NCBI GenBank assembly: GCA_903822185.1
Contig: CAIJOA010000004.1
Span: forward strand, 1 to 64,000
Source of the DNA: an uncultured Rhodospirillales bacterium
Lineage (GTDB): Bacteria; Pseudomonadota; Alphaproteobacteria; ATCC43930; CGMCC-115725
DNA length: 64,000 bases
Direction: 5' to 3'
The notes under the pieces are model-generated. The model was not told the origin of the DNA. It was given only the letters and a program-made list of their open reading frames with translations, and made no database searches. Both the position numbers and the translations under genes were made by a program. Below, one piece after another: positions 1 to 7,677 of this stretch. Position 1 is the first letter of the stretch. Each line of letters starts with the position of its first letter.

Positions 1-67
1 ATGCCGGACCTAATCTGTCCTCATCCCGAGCGACGTCGAGGGACGCTGGATGCGAGCGCCACATGGT

Positions 68-2095
68 CTAAACCAATCCCGTCGCACCGCGCAGCGCCGG
101 CAGCCAATCGCCGATCAGCGATTGCGGCCAGGGCAGCGAGAAGACGCGATCGAACAAGATGTAAATGATGATCGTCGCCGTCGCCGTCGCGGCGATCGAA
201 TGCGTCCAGGGTTCGCGGAATTCGAGCAGCATCAACAGCAGCGTCAGCAGCGCCAGCGCCGGCAACAACCCGATCACCGCGCCAACTGCGAGGAACCCCA
301 GTATCCAAGCAAAGGCGCGCAGGCAGCGGCGTTTCAACAGCGGTGTCATCTCCTCGTGCGCTTCTTCGCTGGCGAGGCTGGGCGCTTCGGCGGGACCGGC
401 GAGACGTTGCGCCGGATCGCCGAACAATTCGGTGGCGAGATTGAGCACCGCGAAGAACAGGGCGATGATCGCCGCTGCCGTCGGCACGAAGCTCGCCGCC
501 GCCGGCCAGCCGCGCGAATACCACATCGCGACCAGCACCATCGCAATCATGGCGAGGCTGAAAGCGGCGTCACTGTGAAAGCGCAGCGCGCCGGTCTTGA
601 ATTGCCGGAAGCTCGAGATCGTCGCGCCGAGATGCGTTTTCAGCGGCGGCAACACGACCCACAACGCGCCGGCAAAAACGATCAGCACGATCGGGCGAAC
701 TGCCCAGGCTGCGCCGTAGATCTGACTGGAGATGAAGAAATACCGCTCGAAGATCGCGCCCAGCACGACGCCGAGGATCAGCGGCGGGCGGGGCCAGCCG
801 AGATGCTTCATCACCCAGCCGATCGCACCGAAGATGACCAGCGTGTAGAGATCGCCCCAACTTTGCGAGCCCTCGAACGCGCCAAGGAAGATCACCATCA
901 GCACCAGCGGCACCAGCAAGCCTGCACGCACTGTCGCCAGTCGCGCGAACAGCCCGCTGGCGAAGATGCAGATCACCGCGCCGATCACATGCGACAGCGT
1001 CAGCGTCCAGATGATCGCGTAGGTGACATCGAGATGCTTGGTCAGCATCTCGGGGCCAGGGACGAGGCCGTGGATCAGGAAGGCACTCAACAGCAGCGCC
1101 ATCGATGCGCCCGCCGGCACGCCGAAAGCGATCGTCGGCACCAGATGCCCGCCTTCCTTGGCGTTATCGGATGCGATGGCAGCGATGATGCCGCGCACGT
1201 CGCCCTTGCCGAAGGTCTCGGTGTTCTTCTCGGTGCGGACGGCATGGCCATAGGCGATCCAGTCGATCACCGCCGCGCCGAGACCCGGCACCGCGCCGAG
1301 AAACGCGCCCAGCGCCGAGCAGCGCAGCACCAGCCACCAATTCTTCAGCGCATCGTGCCAGCCCTGCAATTGACCCGACATGCCGCCGATGCTGCGGCCT
1401 TCCTTGACGTTGGCAATGGTGGTGCGGGCCGCAGCCATGTCGATCAGTTCGGGAATGGCGAAGATACCGAGCGTGAACGGCACCAGCGGCAGATGATCCC
1501 AGAGATACAGCGAACCGAAGGTCCAGCGCAGCGTGCCGGTCTGCGTGTCGCCACCAATCATCGCCAGCATCAACCCCATCCCGGCGGCGGTCAGGCCCTT
1601 GAGCGGCGCCTTGCCGCTGAGAACGCTGACCATCGACAGGCCGAAGATGCAGAAAGACAGTAGTTCGGGCGAGCCAAGATAGAGCACGATCGGCCGCAGC
1701 ACCGGGATCGCCAGCGCCAACAGCACCGCGCCGAACAAGCCGCCGATCAGCGACGCGCCATAACCGGCGCCGAAGGCACGGGCGGCCTCGCCGCGCTTGG
1801 CCATTGGATGACCGTCCAGCACCGTGGCCGCCGCGCCGACGGTGCCGGGCACGCCGAAGAGGACCGCGGGGATGAGATCGGAAATCGTCGTCACCGACGC
1901 CATGCCCAACAGCAGCGCGAAGGCTGAATAGGCGTCGAGGTGATAGGTGAAGGGAATGAGGATCGCGAGCCCGACGACCCCGCCAAGCCCGGGAATGACG
2001 CCGAGGGCAAGCCCCAACACGACGCCGCCTGTCATGATGAGAAGGCGCGTCGGCTCCAGAATGAGCATCAACGCCTGCAGCCCCGCTTCCAACAT
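68..2095 (-). CDS. Fused TctA-TctB permease of a tripartite tricarboxylate transporter
   Basis: 675 residues, clearly longer than a normal TctA (about 500). Residues 1 to about 495 are a TctA-type large permease: glycine- and proline-rich membrane segments with two repeats of a G-x-x-P-G-L-G motif (VIPGLGG near residue 34, AVPGLGA near 275). From about residue 505 a second unit with four hydrophobic segments and a short acidic linker (around 575-590) has the size and shape of the small subunit TctB. TTT systems import carboxylates with a periplasmic TctC protein; the only TctC in the window lies 51 kb away at 53867. A good ribosome binding site (GGGGAGGA) precedes the ATG at 2095. TctA identity is strong; the TctB assignment of the C-terminus rests on length, hydrophobicity and position. 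Confidence 0.88.
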   Translation of the reverse strand: MLEAGLQALMLILEPTRLLIMTGGVVLGLALGVIPGLGGVVGLAILIPFTYHLDAYSAFALLLGMASVTTISDLIPAVLFGVPGTVGAAATVLDGHPMAKRGEAARAFGAGYGASLIGGLFGAVLLALAIPVLRPIVLYLGSPELLSFCIFGLSMVSVLSGKAPLKGLTAAGMGLMLAMIGGDTQTGTLRWTFGSLYLWDHLPLVPFTLGIFAIPELIDMAAARTTIANVKEGRSIGGMSGQLQGWHDALKNWWLVLRCSALGAFLGAVPGLGAAVIDWIAYGHAVRTEKNTETFGKGDVRGIIAAIASDNAKEGGHLVPTIAFGVPAGASMALLLSAFLIHGLVPGPEMLTKHLDVTYAIIWTLTLSHVIGAVICIFASGLFARLATVRAGLLVPLVLMVIFLGAFEGSQSWGDLYTLVIFGAIGWVMKHLGWPRPPLILGVVLGAIFERYFFISSQIYGAAWAVRPIVLIVFAGALWVVLPPLKTHLGATISSFRQFKTGALRFHSDAAFSLAMIAMVLVAMWYSRGWPAAASFVPTAAAIIALFFAVLNLATELFGDPAQRLAGPAEAPSLASEEAHEEMTPLLKRRCLRAFAWILGFLAVGAVIGLLPALALLTLLLMLLEFREPWTHSIAATATATIIIYILFDRVFSLPWPQSLIGDWLPALRGATGLV

Positions 2096-2233
2096 CGCCC
2101 GCTGTTCCTCCCCGGTCTTCGGCTAATAAGCCCGCGATTGCCGCCGCGGTCAACGCGTGGGCGAAACGTTCAAGTTCTTTTCATCGCGTGGTTAAGCTTG
2201 GTTGCTGACCGATACATATTGGGTGTGATGCTA

Positions 2234-2302
2234 CCCCCTCACCCCAACCCTCTCCCCCAAGGGGGAGAGGGAGGGACCCGCGTTAGCGGGAGGGTGAGGG
2301 GG
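2234..2302. repeat. Palindromic intergenic repeat, family D (CCCTCACCC/GGGTGAGGG)
   Basis: A GC-rich imperfect palindrome: a CCCCTCACCCCAACCCTCTCC arm and its near complement GGGAGAGGGAGGG...GAGGGTGAGGGGG. The same family recurs at 5301, 35302, 51921 and 54939. It fills most of the gap between the permease gene and the small hypothetical gene. In RNA it would form a long hairpin and may act as a transcription or decay barrier, but that is inference. Confidence 0.85.
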
Positions 2303-2305
2303 CGT

Positions 2306-2854
2306 TCACGCACCGTCATTGGCTTTGGAATTGGCTTCGTTTTTCGCGTCGCCCGCTGATTCTTCACGCACAATTGGCTTTGTTTTGAATTTTTCGTTTT
2401 GCCGCCGCTCTGCCTGCAGCGTTTCGAGTTCCTGCATCGTCGCCGTCAGGGCGTTATCGAGGTGGACTTCGTGGCGGGCCATCGCGGCAAGGTCGCGCGG
2501 CGCTTTTTTAAATTCGTCGGTCAGCGGCGATTTCCGGAAGAAAGCCTCGCCGCGTTCCAACATGGCGAGCAAACCGTCCGCGCAACGGCTCGCCCGCTCG
2601 GCCTGCCAGTAGAACCACGCGAGTTGATGGACCAGGTTGGTCTCGACCTCCCCGACCGGTTCGAATGAGAGCCGCAATTTCTCCCGGACGACGTCGATAT
2701 CCTCCAGCGTCTCACGCGGCGGCGTGGCTTTGATCGCGGTCAGGCCGTGGGTGACGGCATTGCGCGCGACCGCGGCCTTGCCCCGGGCGGTGACGGGGCC
2801 GGTGCTTTTCCCGGCGTTGCGGCGGTTGGCGTCGATCTGTTTTTGGCTGGCCAT
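2306..2854 (-). CDS. Small conserved hypothetical protein with a KSTGPVT N-terminal motif
   Basis: 182 residues. The N-terminus (QIDANRRNAGKSTGPVTARG, then KAAVARNAVTHGL) matches a motif that I recognise in many uncharacterised alphaproteobacterial proteins; its function is not known to me. The middle is helical, and the C-terminus is charged and looks disordered (KTKPIVREESAGDAKNEANS). There is no signal peptide or membrane segment. The ATG at 2854 has a plausible site (TTGGAGC) upstream. Its promoter region carries three TACGTTT direct repeats, which may be an operator. DNA binding is possible but not shown. Confidence 0.7.
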   Translation of the reverse strand: MASQKQIDANRRNAGKSTGPVTARGKAAVARNAVTHGLTAIKATPPRETLEDIDVVREKLRLSFEPVGEVETNLVHQLAWFYWQAERASRCADGLLAMLERGEAFFRKSPLTDEFKKAPRDLAAMARHEVHLDNALTATMQELETLQAERRQNEKFKTKPIVREESAGDAKNEANSKANDGA

Positions 2855-2866
2855 TTACGCTCCAAG

Positions 2867-2893
2867 AAACGTAAAAAACGTACATTAAACGTA
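2867..2893 (-). promoter_or_regulatory. Three direct TACGTTT repeats upstream of the KSTGP protein gene
   Basis: On the minus strand the heptamer TACGTTT occurs three times, at 2893-2887, 2882-2876 and 2873-2867, with centre spacings of 11 and 9 bases, 13 bases upstream of the ATG at 2854. Closely spaced direct repeats in a promoter usually mark a regulator site. The regulator is unknown. Confidence 0.4.
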
Positions 2894-3003
2894 CGCTCAA
2901 GTCAAGGCTGATGGGCCATCGCGGCGACTCGTCCCCAGCCTTGATTTCGCGGAAAGCGCGGGTTAATCGCGAACCAGATCGAGTGAAAAAGGGACGGCCC
3001 GAC

Positions 3004-3693
3004 ATGAGCGGATTTTCGGATAAGAAAGACATTGCCTCGCTGACCGCGAAGATGCTGATCGAGGTCGAGGCGGTCCAGTTCATGAAGGACAAGCCGTATA
3101 TCTTCACCGCGGGCTGGGCGAGCCCGGTCTATACCGATTGCCGCAAGCTGATTTCCTTCCCGCATGTGCGCAAGGCGCTGATGCAGTTCGGCGTCACCAC
3201 GCTGCAGCGTGACGCGGGCTTCGAATGTTTCGATGTCGTTTCGGGCGGCGAGACCGCGGGCATTCCTTTCGCGGCCTGGATGGCCGACGAACTGCATCTG
3301 CCGATGCAATATGTCCGCAAGAAGCCCAAGGGCTTTGGCCGCAACGCTCAGATCGAAGGTTCCGTCGTCGAAGGCCAGCGTGCGTTGCTGGTCGAAGACA
3401 TGACCACCGACGGCGGCAGCAAGGTCAATTTCGTCAACGCCATGCGTGCCGCCGGCCAAACGGTCGAACATTGCTTCGTCGTTTTCTTCTACGACATCTT
3501 CCCCGGCAGTCGTGAATCGCTGAAGGCGCTGGGCGTCGATCTGCATTATCTCGCGACCTGGTGGGACGTGCTGGCTGCCGCCAAGGAAAGCGGCAAATAC
3601 GACAAGGGCCTCCTGGGCGAAATCGAAGCTTTCATGAAAGACCCGCCGGGCTGGTCGAAGGCCCATGGCGGCGTTTCCGAAGCGAAGAAATAA
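3004..3693 (+). CDS. pyrE: Orotate phosphoribosyltransferase
   Basis: 229 residues. Converts orotate and PRPP to orotidine 5'-phosphate in pyrimidine synthesis, in the cytoplasm. The PRPP-binding signature is clear near residues 123-136 ([14 protein letters not shown]), with the orotate/PRPP loop region ([17 protein letters not shown]) before it and the substrate segment [16 protein letters not shown] near residue 40. An open frame extends to 2911, but the ATG at 3004 has an AAAAGGGA site upstream and gives the usual N-terminus. It stands alone, with no other pyr gene nearby. Confidence 0.93.
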   Translation: MSGFSDKKDIASLTAKMLIEVEAVQFMKDKPYIFTAGWASPVYTDCRKLISFPHVRKALMQFGVTTLQRDAGFECFDVVSGGETAGIPFAAWMADELHLPMQYVRKKPKGFGRNAQIEGSVVEGQRALLVEDMTTDGGSKVNFVNAMRAAGQTVEHCFVVFFYDIFPGSRESLKALGVDLHYLATWWDVLAAAKESGKYDKGLLGEIEAFMKDPPGWSKAHGGVSEAKK

Positions 3694-3702
3694 CCAAAAC
3701 GT

Positions 3703-3780
3703 CGTCATTGCGAGGAGCGTAGCGACGAAGCAATCCAGTCTGTGGACGCACTGGATTGCCGCGCTTCGCTCGCAATGACG
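3703..3780. repeat. Palindromic intergenic repeat, family A (GTCATTGCGAG)
   Basis: Inverted repeat with outer arms CGTCATTGCGAG and CTCGCAATGACG and inner arms GCAATCCAGT and ACTGGATTGC. Related copies lie at 43930-44008 and 56479-56557. It resembles the REP-like palindromes common in alphaproteobacterial genomes, and sits between pyrE and the LigB-like gene. Confidence 0.9.
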
Positions 3781-3880
3781 GGTTTAAGCTGTGGGCGGCG
3801 GTGGGTCAGCCGCCTGTTGCGGTGACCGGTTCGACCTTTAGAATGGTCGCTTAATTTCCAGCCCTTCCAAGGAACCTCGT

Positions 3881-4867
3881 ATGGCTCGTCTCGCTGCCGC
3901 TTTCGCTTCCTCGCACAGCGTCATGCTGACCTGCGAGTTGGAAGACTGGATTTCCAAGTTCGCCGACCGCGACGACCGGCTGCCGTTCTACGACAAGCTC
4001 GGCAATCGTATCCCCTACGCGCAGGTGCTTGCTGAAGCGCCGAAGAACGCCGCCGAGCTGATCACGCCCGAGGCGATCACCAAGCGTTATCACGACACGC
4101 ACGCCGCGATGGATCGCATGCGCGACGAGATCAAATCGGCGAAGCTCGACGCGCTGATCGTCTGCGGTGATGACCAGTATGAGTTGTTCCAAGACGACCA
4201 TATGCCGTCGATCGCGATCTATTACGGCAACGAGTTCGTCAACGCGCAGCGCCCGACCGAGCCCGAGAAAGATTGGTACAAGCGCGCGCAGCTGCGCCGC
4301 GCCGAGGAGAAATCGGCGATCTCCTATCCCTGCCATGGGCCGCTGGCGCTGCATATGATCAAATCGCTGGTCGGCAACAGCTTTGATATCTCGGCGCTCA
4401 AATCGATTCCGGCGACCGAGCATGAAGGTCACGCCTATTCTTTCATCCACTACCGTTATCTGCATGAATCGGTGGTCCCGATCATTCCGGTGTTTCTCAA
4501 CACCTACAACGACCCGAACCAGCCGACGCCGCGCCGCTGTGTCGAACTGGGCAAGGCGATGGCCGAAGCGATCAAGTCGTTCCCCGGCGACATGCGCGTC
4601 GGCATCATGGCGTCGGGCGGGATGAGCCATTTCCGCGTCGAGGAAGAGCTTGATCAATCGATCTTCGATGCGATCCGGCGCAAGGATCTCGACTTTCTCG
4701 GCAACCTGAAGCCCTATCGTCTGCTCGCCGGCAGCTCGGAAATCCGTAACTGGATCGTCGCGGCGGCAGCGGCCGAACATCTCGACGTGACCTGGTCGGA
4801 TTATATCCCCGGTTATCGCACACTGGCCTTGTCGGGTACGGGTCTCGGCTTCGCCCGCTGGTCGTAA
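3881..4867 (+). CDS. LigB-like class III extradiol dioxygenase family protein (altered metal site)
   Basis: 328 residues. The fold family of protocatechuate 4,5-dioxygenase beta subunit is shown by the N-terminal SSH motif (His12), the EHEGHAYSF segment near 180-187 (catalytic His region), GIMASGGMSH at 241-250 and the acidic VEEELD at 253-258. Where LigB proteins have an Asp-His pair that supplies the second iron ligand, this one reads GDDQYELF (Gln99). The same DDQ variant may define a subfamily, so the enzyme could use a different metal geometry or a different substrate. No LigA-like subunit is adjacent. A RidA gene follows 29 bases downstream and is probably co-transcribed. RBS: AAGGA upstream of the ATG. 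Confidence 0.82.
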   Translation: MARLAAAFASSHSVMLTCELEDWISKFADRDDRLPFYDKLGNRIPYAQVLAEAPKNAAELITPEAITKRYHDTHAAMDRMRDEIKSAKLDALIVCGDDQYELFQDDHMPSIAIYYGNEFVNAQRPTEPEKDWYKRAQLRRAEEKSAISYPCHGPLALHMIKSLVGNSFDISALKSIPATEHEGHAYSFIHYRYLHESVVPIIPVFLNTYNDPNQPTPRRCVELGKAMAEAIKSFPGDMRVGIMASGGMSHFRVEEELDQSIFDAIRRKDLDFLGNLKPYRLLAGSSEIRNWIVAAAAAEHLDVTWSDYIPGYRTLALSGTGLGFARWS

Positions 4868-4896
4868 GAAACTTCAATTCATCAACGGAGGAATCA

Positions 4897-5292
4897 ATGT
4901 CGGACGAACGTCGTCAAAAGAGCATCGAAGTCGAAGGCATGGGCCATGGCGCCCCCATTCCGATGGGCTGCCGCATCGGCCCCGTCCTGATGACCTCCGG
5001 CATCGGCGGCAAAGACACCAAGACCGGCAAGACCCCGGAAGATGCCGACGGCCAGGCGAAGAACGCGTTCGAGAATTTGAAGACGTTGCTGGCGAATGCC
5101 GGTATGGGGCTCGGCGATATCGTCAAGCTGACGGTCTATCTCACCGATGACAAATATCGCACCGAGATCAATAAATACTGGGAAGAATGCTGGCCCGATC
5201 CGCATAAGCGTCCCGCGCGCCATGCGCTGATCATGCCGCTGCGCGGTGTGTTGTTGCAGCTCGAAGCGTTCGCGATCGCCAAAGACGCCTGA
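4897..5292 (+). CDS. RidA/YjgF/YER057c/UK114 family protein
   Basis: 131 residues, the usual length. RidA proteins hydrolyse reactive enamine/imine intermediates; many relatives act in catabolic operons on specific unsaturated amino acids. The family motifs IVKLTVYLTD (about 77-86), the Arg-containing KRPARHALI (about 107-115) and the terminal QLEAFAIA are present. A strong site (GGAGGA) precedes the ATG. Its position just after the LigB-like gene suggests it handles an unstable product of that enzyme, which is inference. Confidence 0.88.
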   Translation: MSDERRQKSIEVEGMGHGAPIPMGCRIGPVLMTSGIGGKDTKTGKTPEDADGQAKNAFENLKTLLANAGMGLGDIVKLTVYLTDDKYRTEINKYWEECWPDPHKRPARHALIMPLRGVLLQLEAFAIAKDA

Positions 5293-5300
5293 CGTTAAAT

Positions 5301-5437
5301 CCCTCTCCGCGCTTGCGGGGAGAGGGAGGGGCCCGCGCATCGCGCGGGAGGGTGAGGTGTCTCTCAAAGGCACCATCTCACCCGCTCAACGACCCACCTC
5401 ACCCAACCCTCTCCCCCCGCACGCGGGCGGAGAGGGC
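5301..5437. repeat. Compound palindromic repeat, family D
   Basis: About 137 bases: a first hairpin CCCTCTCCGC...GCGGGGAGAGGG, then GGGAGGGTGAGGTG and its complement CACCTCACCCAACCCTCTCC some 50 bases on. The inner segment also matches the copy at 35302-35439, so these two are the same longer element. It lies in the gap between the RidA gene and the end of the convergent flavin-dependent oxidoreductase gene. Confidence 0.85.
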
Positions 5438-5453
5438 TCGATGGTGGCGCTTC

Positions 5454-6494
5454 CTACATATTCGTATTCATGTCCTTCAGCGCCGGCATCACCTGGCGCT
5501 GGAACAGCTCGACACCCTTGATCACTTCGGTGTCGGTCACATCGCCAAAGGCGAACTGTCCGACCAGGTAATTGACGCCGGCGATCTCGGCCTGGGCCTG
5601 CAGCTTGCGGGTGACGGTCTGCGGTGAGCCGTGGATGCCGCGCACGCCGCCGTTCTCGCCGCCGAACGCGGTTTCGAACTTGCCGGTCTTCTCGCCGCGC
5701 TCATGCACCAGTCCCGCCTTGCGGAACAAGTGATCGTAGCAGTCGTGCCATTTCGGATAGGCACGCTGCGCGATGGCTTCCGCTTCCGCGTCGGTGTCGC
5801 CGACGACGATGAAGCGCAGCAGGCCGATCTTCGGCAACGGCTTGCCACCTTGTGATTCTTTCCAGGCCGCGCGGAAACTGTCGGTATAAGGACGCGACGC
5901 CTCGGCCGTATCCTGTGTCACATAGTTCGCGCCCATGCGCGCGGTGCGCGCGGCGCCGTCGGTTGAATGACCGCCGATCCACACTGGCGGATAAGGCTGC
6001 TGCAGCGGCTTCAATTCCATCGGCACGTTCTTGTAGTGCAGCATCTCGCCGTCATGATTGAGGATCGCGGTCTCGGGCGACAGGCCCTTGAGAATGACCT
6101 CCAGCGTCTCGGCATAGACCTTGGGCGAGATGCTGTGATCGTGATTGAACATTGCCGCTTCGAGCGGCGAAGTGCCACGGCCGACACCCAACTGAAAACG
6201 TCCGTTGCTCATCTGATCCAGCATCGCGATCTCGTCGATGAGACGCAGTGGATTATACAGCGGCAGGATATAGACCAGAGGGCCGATCTTGATGCGCTTG
6301 GTGCGCTGGATTGCGGCGGCGAGCATCAGGCTGGGCGACGGAGCCATGCCCAGCGGCGTGCCGTGATGTTCGGCGACGTGATAGCAATAGAAACCGGCGC
6401 GGTCGTAAGCCTCGACCATTTTGAGGCGTGACTCGTAGAAGTCGCGCAGATCCTGTCCGCTATGGTCGATATGATCGAAGACGCCGAATTCCAT
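5454..6494 (-). CDS. Luciferase-like (LLM) flavin-dependent monooxygenase
   Basis: 346 residues, a single TIM-barrel domain of the bacterial luciferase family. It has the typical MEFGVFDHIDHSG start, YCYHVAEHHGTPLGMAPSP (about 56-74), the QLGVGRG segment (about 101-107) and PPVWIGGHS (about 169-177). Such enzymes use FMNH2 from a separate reductase to hydroxylate or cleave organic substrates. No flavin reductase gene is nearby. A GGGAG site precedes the ATG. It is divergent from the binding-protein gene at 6583, with an 88-base shared promoter region. Confidence 0.9.
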   Translation of the reverse strand: MEFGVFDHIDHSGQDLRDFYESRLKMVEAYDRAGFYCYHVAEHHGTPLGMAPSPSLMLAAAIQRTKRIKIGPLVYILPLYNPLRLIDEIAMLDQMSNGRFQLGVGRGTSPLEAAMFNHDHSISPKVYAETLEVILKGLSPETAILNHDGEMLHYKNVPMELKPLQQPYPPVWIGGHSTDGAARTARMGANYVTQDTAEASRPYTDSFRAAWKESQGGKPLPKIGLLRFIVVGDTDAEAEAIAQRAYPKWHDCYDHLFRKAGLVHERGEKTGKFETAFGGENGGVRGIHGSPQTVTRKLQAQAEIAGVNYLVGQFAFGDVTDTEVIKGVELFQRQVMPALKDMNTNM

Positions 6495-6582
6495 GCTGAG
6501 CTCCCAAACATTCTCTTACGTGCCTGTCGCTTGACAGGACCTCGCCTGTCGAACAGCATTCGATCAGGGAGGAAACAATAAT

Positions 6583-7626
6583 ATGCGCTTAAAGCAGATT
6601 CTTGCCGTCTCGGCCATGGTGCTTGGTTTCGCCGCAAATGCCGAAGCTCAGTCGCCCACAAAGATCACCATCGGTGTTGTCCCCAGCGTGCCCGCGGGCG
6701 CGACCTATATCGCCGTGGAAAAAGGCTATTTCCGCGACGCCGGCATTGATGTCGATTTGCAGAACATCGAATCATCGGCCACCGCGATGGCGCTGCTTGC
6801 CGGCAATCGCATGCAGGTCGTCGAAGGTGGTGTCGCGCCGAATTACTGGAACGCCCTCGGGTCGGGGCTTCCGGTGATCATGGCGTTGGAGCGTGCGTCA
6901 TCGCCGCTTTATCACGACGTGCTGATTCGTCCCGATCTCGTCGGCAAGCTGAAGACCCCGCTCGATCTCAAAGGCCGCTCGGTTGCCGAGGTCGCGCCGG
7001 GATCGTCAGCCCATTACGAGGTGGGCAAGGTGCTTGAATCCGTGGGCCTGTCGCTCAAGGACATCGACATCAAATACATCCCCTTCCCGCAGATGGGCAT
7101 CGCGCTGGCGAACGGCGCGGTCGATGTCGCGTTCGAGGTCCCGCCGTTCGGCGAACTGGTTTCGTCGCTGGGTCAGGGCGTCAAATGGATCGACCCCGAA
7201 AATTACATCAAAGTCCTGCCGTCGAGCTTCGTCGCCTATTTCGCCAATACCGATTGGATCAAAGAGAATCCGGAACTGGCGAAGAAGTTCTTCCTCGCAT
7301 TGGTGAGGGGCGGGCGTGATTTCTGTCAGGCCTATCATCACGGCCCGAACCGGGCCGAGGTCGTCGATATCATGTTCAAATACAAGATATCGACCAGCCG
7401 CGAGCAGATCGATCATATGTCGTGGCAGGCGCGCAATCCGAACGGGCGCTTCAACGCGGCCAGCATCATCGATTTGCAGGATTGGTTCTTCAAGGAAGAC
7501 ATCGTCAAAGCGAAGTTCCCGGTCGAGCGGCTGATCGATTCCGATTACGCCGACTACGCCGAGAAGTCCCTGCCGAAGTTCGAGGTCATCAATAAGGACA
7601 GCAAACTGAAAGGCTGCGGTCTTTAA
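6583..7626 (+). CDS. ABC transporter substrate-binding protein, NMT1/SsuA-like (orphan)
   Basis: 347 residues with a signal peptide (KQILAVSAMVLGFAANAEAQ, cleavage after AEA). The mature part has the NMT1/TauA-type two-lobe sequence: KITIGVVPSVPAGATYIAVEKGYF, then AVDVAFEVPPFG. These proteins bind taurine, sulfonates, pyrimidine precursors or aromatic acids in the periplasm. No permease or ATPase is adjacent; the only ABC membrane genes in the window are at 46-48 kb. Strong GGAGG site; a bidirectional terminator follows. Confidence 0.88.
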   Translation: MRLKQILAVSAMVLGFAANAEAQSPTKITIGVVPSVPAGATYIAVEKGYFRDAGIDVDLQNIESSATAMALLAGNRMQVVEGGVAPNYWNALGSGLPVIMALERASSPLYHDVLIRPDLVGKLKTPLDLKGRSVAEVAPGSSAHYEVGKVLESVGLSLKDIDIKYIPFPQMGIALANGAVDVAFEVPPFGELVSSLGQGVKWIDPENYIKVLPSSFVAYFANTDWIKENPELAKKFFLALVRGGRDFCQAYHHGPNRAEVVDIMFKYKISTSREQIDHMSWQARNPNGRFNAASIIDLQDWFFKEDIVKAKFPVERLIDSDYADYAEKSLPKFEVINKDSKLKGCGL

Positions 7627-7666
7627 AAAAAAAGCCCCTCACCCGGTGAAGGTGAGGGGCTTTTTA
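7624..7666. terminator. Bidirectional rho-independent terminator
   Basis: Perfect stem GCCCCTCACC / GGTGAGGGGC with a seven-base loop (CGGTGAA), flanked by a run of A on the left and T5 on the right. It serves both the binding-protein gene ending at 7626 and the convergent VOC gene ending at 7678. Confidence 0.92.
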
Positions 7667-7677
7667 CGTGGCGAAAC

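Noticed and set aside
50-1663. Long plus-strand open frame opposite the permease gene
   Set aside because: Very rich in Arg, Gln and His with no domain; it is the antisense shadow of the TctA-TctB gene, whose membrane pattern is unmistakable.
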